DNA of 15,150 bases from CAZYAK01 sp964645935 (GTDB taxonomy: Bacteria; Patescibacteriota; Gracilibacteria; Peribacterales; Peribacteraceae). The position numbers were made by a program, and so were the translations under genes. Every line of letters starts with the position of its first letter. Within the stretch, counting starts at the first letter, position 1. Shown in pieces: positions 11,936-15,150 of the stretch. The notes below the pieces were generated by a model, which was given only the letters and a program-made list of their open reading frames with translations, did no database searches and had not been told where the DNA came from. The DNA lies in contig CAZYAK010000033.1 in assembly GCA_964645935.1 (NCBI GenBank), positions 1 through 15,150 on the forward strand. The letters run 5' to 3'.

Positions 11936-14509
11936 TCACCGTCGCATCCCCAGCATCCACCGGAGCTCGCTGGAGAAGGTCCATGGCGGAAGCTTTACGG
12001 CGTCGATGACGATCTCCCCGCAGGGCTCGAGATCCAGGAGCGCCACGGCCACCAACGCGCGGCCTTCCACATGGACATCGCCGGGGATGTCCAATGTAAC
12101 GATGCGCGGGAGGCGCGTGGCGGGATCGATCTCTTCGGCGGTGTGTGTGCTGTACGGGATGGGGAGCGGCACCAGCGTCTCGCGGTCCAACAGGGCGATA
12201 CCTGGCACGATGGCGCGGCGCAGGGGCTCCGTACCGCCGGAGAAGCGCGCCACCACACGGCGGCGCGCGGCGTCGAAGTCCAGACTCTCCAGGCGGATGG
12301 GTGCGGGCGCCAGCGCGGGGAGGTCTACCGCCCGGAAGGTGCCGGCTCCGCAGAACGCGAGACGGTCATCCAGTAAGCCCCAGGTCCTCCAAGACTTCCG
12401 TCGCAGGAACGTCCAGACCATCCGGGTACATCGTGAGACGGCGATACAGAGGTCCACGAAATCGCGCGGCAGGATACGCCTGGGGAACCAGGACCGAACA
12501 AGACCGAGTGCGCGGCGTCCTTCGCGCAGCAGACGAACCGGCGCCCGGGCCAGCGAACCCGGCCGTGGCCAGAGCACCCGTGCCCACCAGCGGCGGCTCT
12601 CGCCGAGTACGTCCTCCCGGTCCGCCTCCGCCAGAAACGACACGCCCTCCGGGCCCTTGTTGCCACGGCGCATCGTGAGGCGCAGGCGTGAGAGCGGCAC
12701 GGGGAACGCCGTGATCTCGAAGTGGCAGCGAGCGGATTGCAGGAGCAACGCGCCGTCGCGCTCGATGCCCTGGAAGGCAAACAGCAGCCTCCGCGGCACG
12801 GGCACGCCCAGCGCGTGGCCGTCGGCATCCATGCCAAAGCGCTGCACGCCCCAAGCGGCGATGTTCCCCGTGGCCGAATCGCGGCGAATGATACGCAGGT
12901 CCATGGAGAGGCTGGCCAAGCCGATCTGGTCGAAGGTGGCCACGATTGCTGGCGCATGCACCGCGATCTCGTCGATGCGCACGGAGCCGGTCCAGTCCCC
13001 TTTTCCCACTCCGCCCGTCACCTGGATCGTCCTCGTCCACGCGCGCACGGCCCCGGAGGTGGTGGTGACGCGGAGCATCGCCTCAGTAGAACCCGGCGCG
13101 TCGATGCTCTGCGGAACGAGGTGCACCACGGAGCGGTCGGGGCTCACGAGGGCATGCACGGGCCAACCCGCCGCGGAGGCCTCCGCGGAGGCCACGGTGT
13201 CGGCACCCAAACAACGAACGCTCAGGATTTCGCCGGGGCGAAGCGCCACCGGATCGTCGTCGCGTGGGATGCCCGACGGGGTCAACGGCACAAACGCATC
13301 GTGCTGCGGGGCGCCGCGTGCCAAGCCCTCGGGTAGCTCACCGCGCAGGCCCGCATCGTAGGGCAAGAAGAAGATCTCGCCCCCGGCCGTGGGCACGCAG
13401 AAACCCGAGACCCCTAGTGCCACGGAGGCGTTGACGCCGCTGAAGCACGCGCGCCCTTTGCTGGCTCCACCGTCGGCGGAGAGTGCCCAGCGGCAGGCCC
13501 CATCCGGCGAGAGCGCGCGGATCACGCCGTCACTGTCGCCGATGTACAGCAGGTACGCGTCTCTCCCCTCGGGGTCCGGCCCCACCGAGGCCGACGCGCG
13601 AACGGGGGCTCCTGCGGGGAAGATCCAGCGCTGCTCGCCCGTGGATCGGTCGAGCAAACGGATCATCCCGTCGATCCCGCCGATGCACACACCTCCGTCG
13701 GGGGTGATGGCCGCGGAAGCGTACACGTGCCCGCGTGTCGGGGTCTTCCAGAGCGGTTGTCCTGTCGCCCCGTCCACCGCATGGATGGCACCGTCAAACG
13801 CTCCCACGAAGACGCGGCCTTCCGGGTCTACCGCCGGGGAGGATGCGAGGAAGTCTCCCAGGAAGCGTCGCCAGAGTGTGCGTCCGGTCTTCGTGTCGAA
13901 GGCGTGCAGGTGCATGTCGAACGACGAGACAAACACTCGACCCGCCGCATCAAACGCGGGAGCGCCCCAGATCTGCAGACCCGTCAGCGAAGCCCAGCGC
14001 AGGACACCGTCTGTGGTGAGCGAGTGCAGACGGAAATCGTCGTTGCCGCCGTACAGGTGCCCGTCGGGTCCGAGCGCCACATTGCCCTCCCACCAGTAGA
14101 TGGTGCTCGCGGTGAAGCGCCGGCGCTCGACCACCAGGTCATACCGCCACTTCTCTTTCCCATCGGGCCCCAGGGCGTACACGCGGCCGTCGCCTGAGGG
14201 TACGTACACTGTCCCGTCGGGACCGAGGCAGGCGGCGGAGTCCACCACGCCTTGCGCGGCGAACCGCCACACCTCCTCGCCCGTGCGCGCGTCGAGCGCG
14301 AGGAACGTCCCGTCGGAGCTACCCACGAACACCCGCTCGCCGGGCCCGATGACGGGTGTGGAGAAGATCGCGCCACCCACTGTCCATCTGCGCGCCTGCG
14401 CGGGTGGACCGCAAACCGGCAGCCGCATGGTTCCCGCATTGCGTACGTCCCCGCGCATGGTGGGCCAAGGCGCGTCGGGCGCGTACGGCGAGAACGGTTC
14501 GGGCGGCAC
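11936..14509 (-). CDS. PQQ-type beta-propeller repeat protein, 857 aa
   Basis: Residues about 15-390 hold seven or eight propeller blades of the PQQ/WD-like kind, each with a variant of G-P-D-G-x-V-[YF]-[VI]-G-x-x-D-G-x-[LI]-x-A-L-D-x-x-T-G-x-x-x-W. Such propellers serve as binding scaffolds, and no dehydrogenase catalytic residues are evident. An Ig-like stretch follows (about 430-500, LRPGEILSVRCL to RTIQVTGG), then two related beta-rich segments starting VRIDEIAVHAPAIVATF and IRLESLDFDAARRRVVARF, with an Arg/Trp-rich insert between. GTG 14509 is chosen because GACAAT lies 6 nt upstream with a -35 at 17 bp. The open frame reaches GTG 14626 and would add a stretch with a poor signal peptide or lipoprotein look (GVACLWVAAPVIC). 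Location (cytoplasm or exported) depends on which start is right. Confidence 0.85.
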   Translation of the reverse strand: MPPEPFSPYAPDAPWPTMRGDVRNAGTMRLPVCGPPAQARRWTVGGAIFSTPVIGPGERVFVGSSDGTFLALDARTGEEVWRFAAQGVVDSAACLGPDGTVYVPSGDGRVYALGPDGKEKWRYDLVVERRRFTASTIYWWEGNVALGPDGHLYGGNDDFRLHSLTTDGVLRWASLTGLQIWGAPAFDAAGRVFVSSFDMHLHAFDTKTGRTLWRRFLGDFLASSPAVDPEGRVFVGAFDGAIHAVDGATGQPLWKTPTRGHVYASAAITPDGGVCIGGIDGMIRLLDRSTGEQRWIFPAGAPVRASASVGPDPEGRDAYLLYIGDSDGVIRALSPDGACRWALSADGGASKGRACFSGVNASVALGVSGFCVPTAGGEIFFLPYDAGLRGELPEGLARGAPQHDAFVPLTPSGIPRDDDPVALRPGEILSVRCLGADTVASAEASAAGWPVHALVSPDRSVVHLVPQSIDAPGSTEAMLRVTTTSGAVRAWTRTIQVTGGVGKGDWTGSVRIDEIAVHAPAIVATFDQIGLASLSMDLRIIRRDSATGNIAAWGVQRFGMDADGHALGVPVPRRLLFAFQGIERDGALLLQSARCHFEITAFPVPLSRLRLTMRRGNKGPEGVSFLAEADREDVLGESRRWWARVLWPRPGSLARAPVRLLREGRRALGLVRSWFPRRILPRDFVDLCIAVSRCTRMVWTFLRRKSWRTWGLLDDRLAFCGAGTFRAVDLPALAPAPIRLESLDFDAARRRVVARFSGGTEPLRRAIVPGIALLDRETLVPLPIPYSTHTAEEIDPATRLPRIVTLDIPGDVHVEGRALVAVALLDLEPCGEIVIDAVKLPPWTFSSELRWMLGMRR

Positions 14510-14515
14510 GGGGGG

Positions 14516-14544
14516 ATTGTCCGGGCAGATGACCGGAGCCGCAA
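14516..14544 (-). promoter_or_regulatory. candidate promoter of the beta-propeller gene, leaderless geometry
   Basis: TTGCGG (14544-14539), a 17-bp spacer and GACAAT (14521-14516) on the minus strand, then six cytosines and GTG 14509. The same GACAAT hexamer lies before yidD. If the true start is GTG 14626 these bases would be coding and the match accidental. Confidence 0.45.
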
Positions 14545-14918
14545 CCCACAAGCAGGCGACACCTGACGATGACAACCGACGGTTGCCGCCTTTTGGGAAT
14601 GCGACCTCGGCGTTCCAGCAGCGCACGGCTCCGGTCGCATATTCACCCGACGGTCACGGTAGGGGTTGATCGTCAAAGAATCTAAGAAACCTTGTCGGCT
14701 CCCTGCAGAAAGTTCTCGGCGTCGCGCTGAGGCTTGCTGCGCAGTTCTTCGCGGGGATTTTCTAGGCCCTCCCGACCGAAGGTCCCCGGAGGGACACCTC
14801 CCTCACCTTCCTAAGGGCATCCGTTGATCTTGGTTTTGGAACGATGGCCAAAAGACAGGATGGTAGTGTGAAACCGGTACATGACCGCAGGGACGTAGTG
14901 GGCGATGGTGTTTTCCTT

Positions 14919-14938
14919 CGTCTCAAGCCACTGACTCC
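14919..14938 (+). repeat. 20-bp imperfect direct repeat, copy 1
   Basis: CGTCTCAAGCCACTGACTCC matches 15131-15150 at 18 of 20 positions. It lies just before the right 54-bp inverted repeat. The second copy runs into the window edge, so the true length of the repeat is unknown. Confidence 0.55.
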
Positions 14939-14947
14939 TTCCGAGGC

Positions 14948-15001
14948 GGGAGTCTTCTCCGCCAGGGTTCGCCGTTTCTTTGAGCGCCAAAGAAACGGCG
15001 G
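14948..15001. repeat. 54-bp terminal inverted repeat, right copy, with palindrome
   Basis: Exact reverse complement of bases 1-54. The inner stem is 14970-14981 with 14989-15000 (12 bp, loop GAGCGCC). An open frame crosses it on the plus strand (from 14844), but its composition follows the palindrome and I do not regard it as a gene. Confidence 0.85.
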
Positions 15002-15130
15002 AAAGAAAGGCGCCCGCGCAAGAACTCGTCGGGCCCGCAGGCCCTCCTCAGACAGCATGCGCGATCTTCATTGAGGGGGACGGGTTCCGGAAATAGGTGT
15101 GATTGTTTGTGTGGTTCCTTGGGCAGCACT

Positions 15131-15150
15131 CGTCTCAAACCACTGACCCC
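15131..15150 (+). repeat. 20-bp imperfect direct repeat, copy 2, cut by window end
   Basis: CGTCTCAAACCACTGACCCC, 18 of 20 matches to 14919-14938. Bases 15002-15130 between the repeats show no gene. Confidence 0.5.

Larger units (their letters stand above)
14510..14947. other. 438-base stretch upstream of the beta-propeller gene
   Basis: No well-supported gene. It contains the promoter at 14516-14544, an 8-bp inverted repeat ATGCGACC/GGTCGCAT (14599-14606 with 14633-14640), and a 5-bp stem at 14782-14795. A minus-strand frame ending near 14687 reads ENPREELRSKPQRDAENFLQGADKVS, which looks protein-like but has no start codon before an upstream stop; it could be the tail of a decayed gene. Confidence 0.45.

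Noticed and set aside
12006..13361. Plus-strand 451-codon frame
   Set aside because: Antisense to the beta-propeller gene and very Arg/Ser-rich, with no motif.
14687..14813. Minus-strand tail reading ENPREELRSKPQRDAENFL
   Set aside because: Protein-like composition, but no start codon after the upstream in-frame stop; kept only as a possible gene remnant.
14844..15074. Plus-strand 76-codon frame starting MAKRQDGS
   Set aside because: It runs through the 54-bp palindromic repeat and into a biased Arg-rich tail; the frame looks like a by-product of the repeat.

Overview
The window looks like chromosomal DNA of a bacterium with high GC content, roughly 60% by eye and dropping to about 45-50% in a patch around 2.6-3.7 kb. 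The code is standard: TGA closes several clear genes, which argues against the lineages that read UGA as glycine. A YidD with an insertion before its Cys motif, a DUF5665-like small membrane protein and strings of orphan genes would suit a Patescibacteria/CPR genome (for example Peregrinibacteria), but this placement is a weak inference.

Layout. Positions 1-54 and 14948-15001 carry a perfect 54-bp inverted repeat, each copy holding a 12-bp-stem palindrome. Between 142 and 1334 (minus) lie three small proteins, two of them membrane-anchored. Diverging from them are yidD and an SGNH/GDSL hydrolase (plus), followed by tRNA-Gly(TCC). A low-GC patch with an orphan gene follows, then a secreted six-cysteine protein (minus). 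A GT39-type membrane glycosyltransferase (minus) is bracketed by 86-bp direct repeats. The repeats are copies of the -10 element and first 24 codons of a DUF1905 gene, whose intact copy sits to the right.

From 6846 to 9723 (minus) comes a PadR regulator with two paralogous membrane proteins and, upstream, a polytopic membrane protein. From 9850 to 11270 (minus) a VOC/glyoxalase-fold protein overlaps a succinylglutamate desuccinylase/aspartoacylase-like amidohydrolase. A hairpin-rich intergenic stretch separates this pair from a second, unusual tRNA-Gly(TCC). An 857-residue PQQ-type beta-propeller protein (minus) fills most of the rest, and the right end is intergenic and repeat-bearing.

The most striking global signal is that the first gene of most transcription units has a sigma-70-like -10 hexamer only 6-8 nt before its start codon, often with a -35 at 16-18 bp. 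The start site would then fall on the start codon itself, giving leaderless mRNAs. Shine-Dalgarno sequences are scarce. I used this geometry to choose several starts. I saw no CRISPR array, transposase gene, rRNA or obvious defence system.
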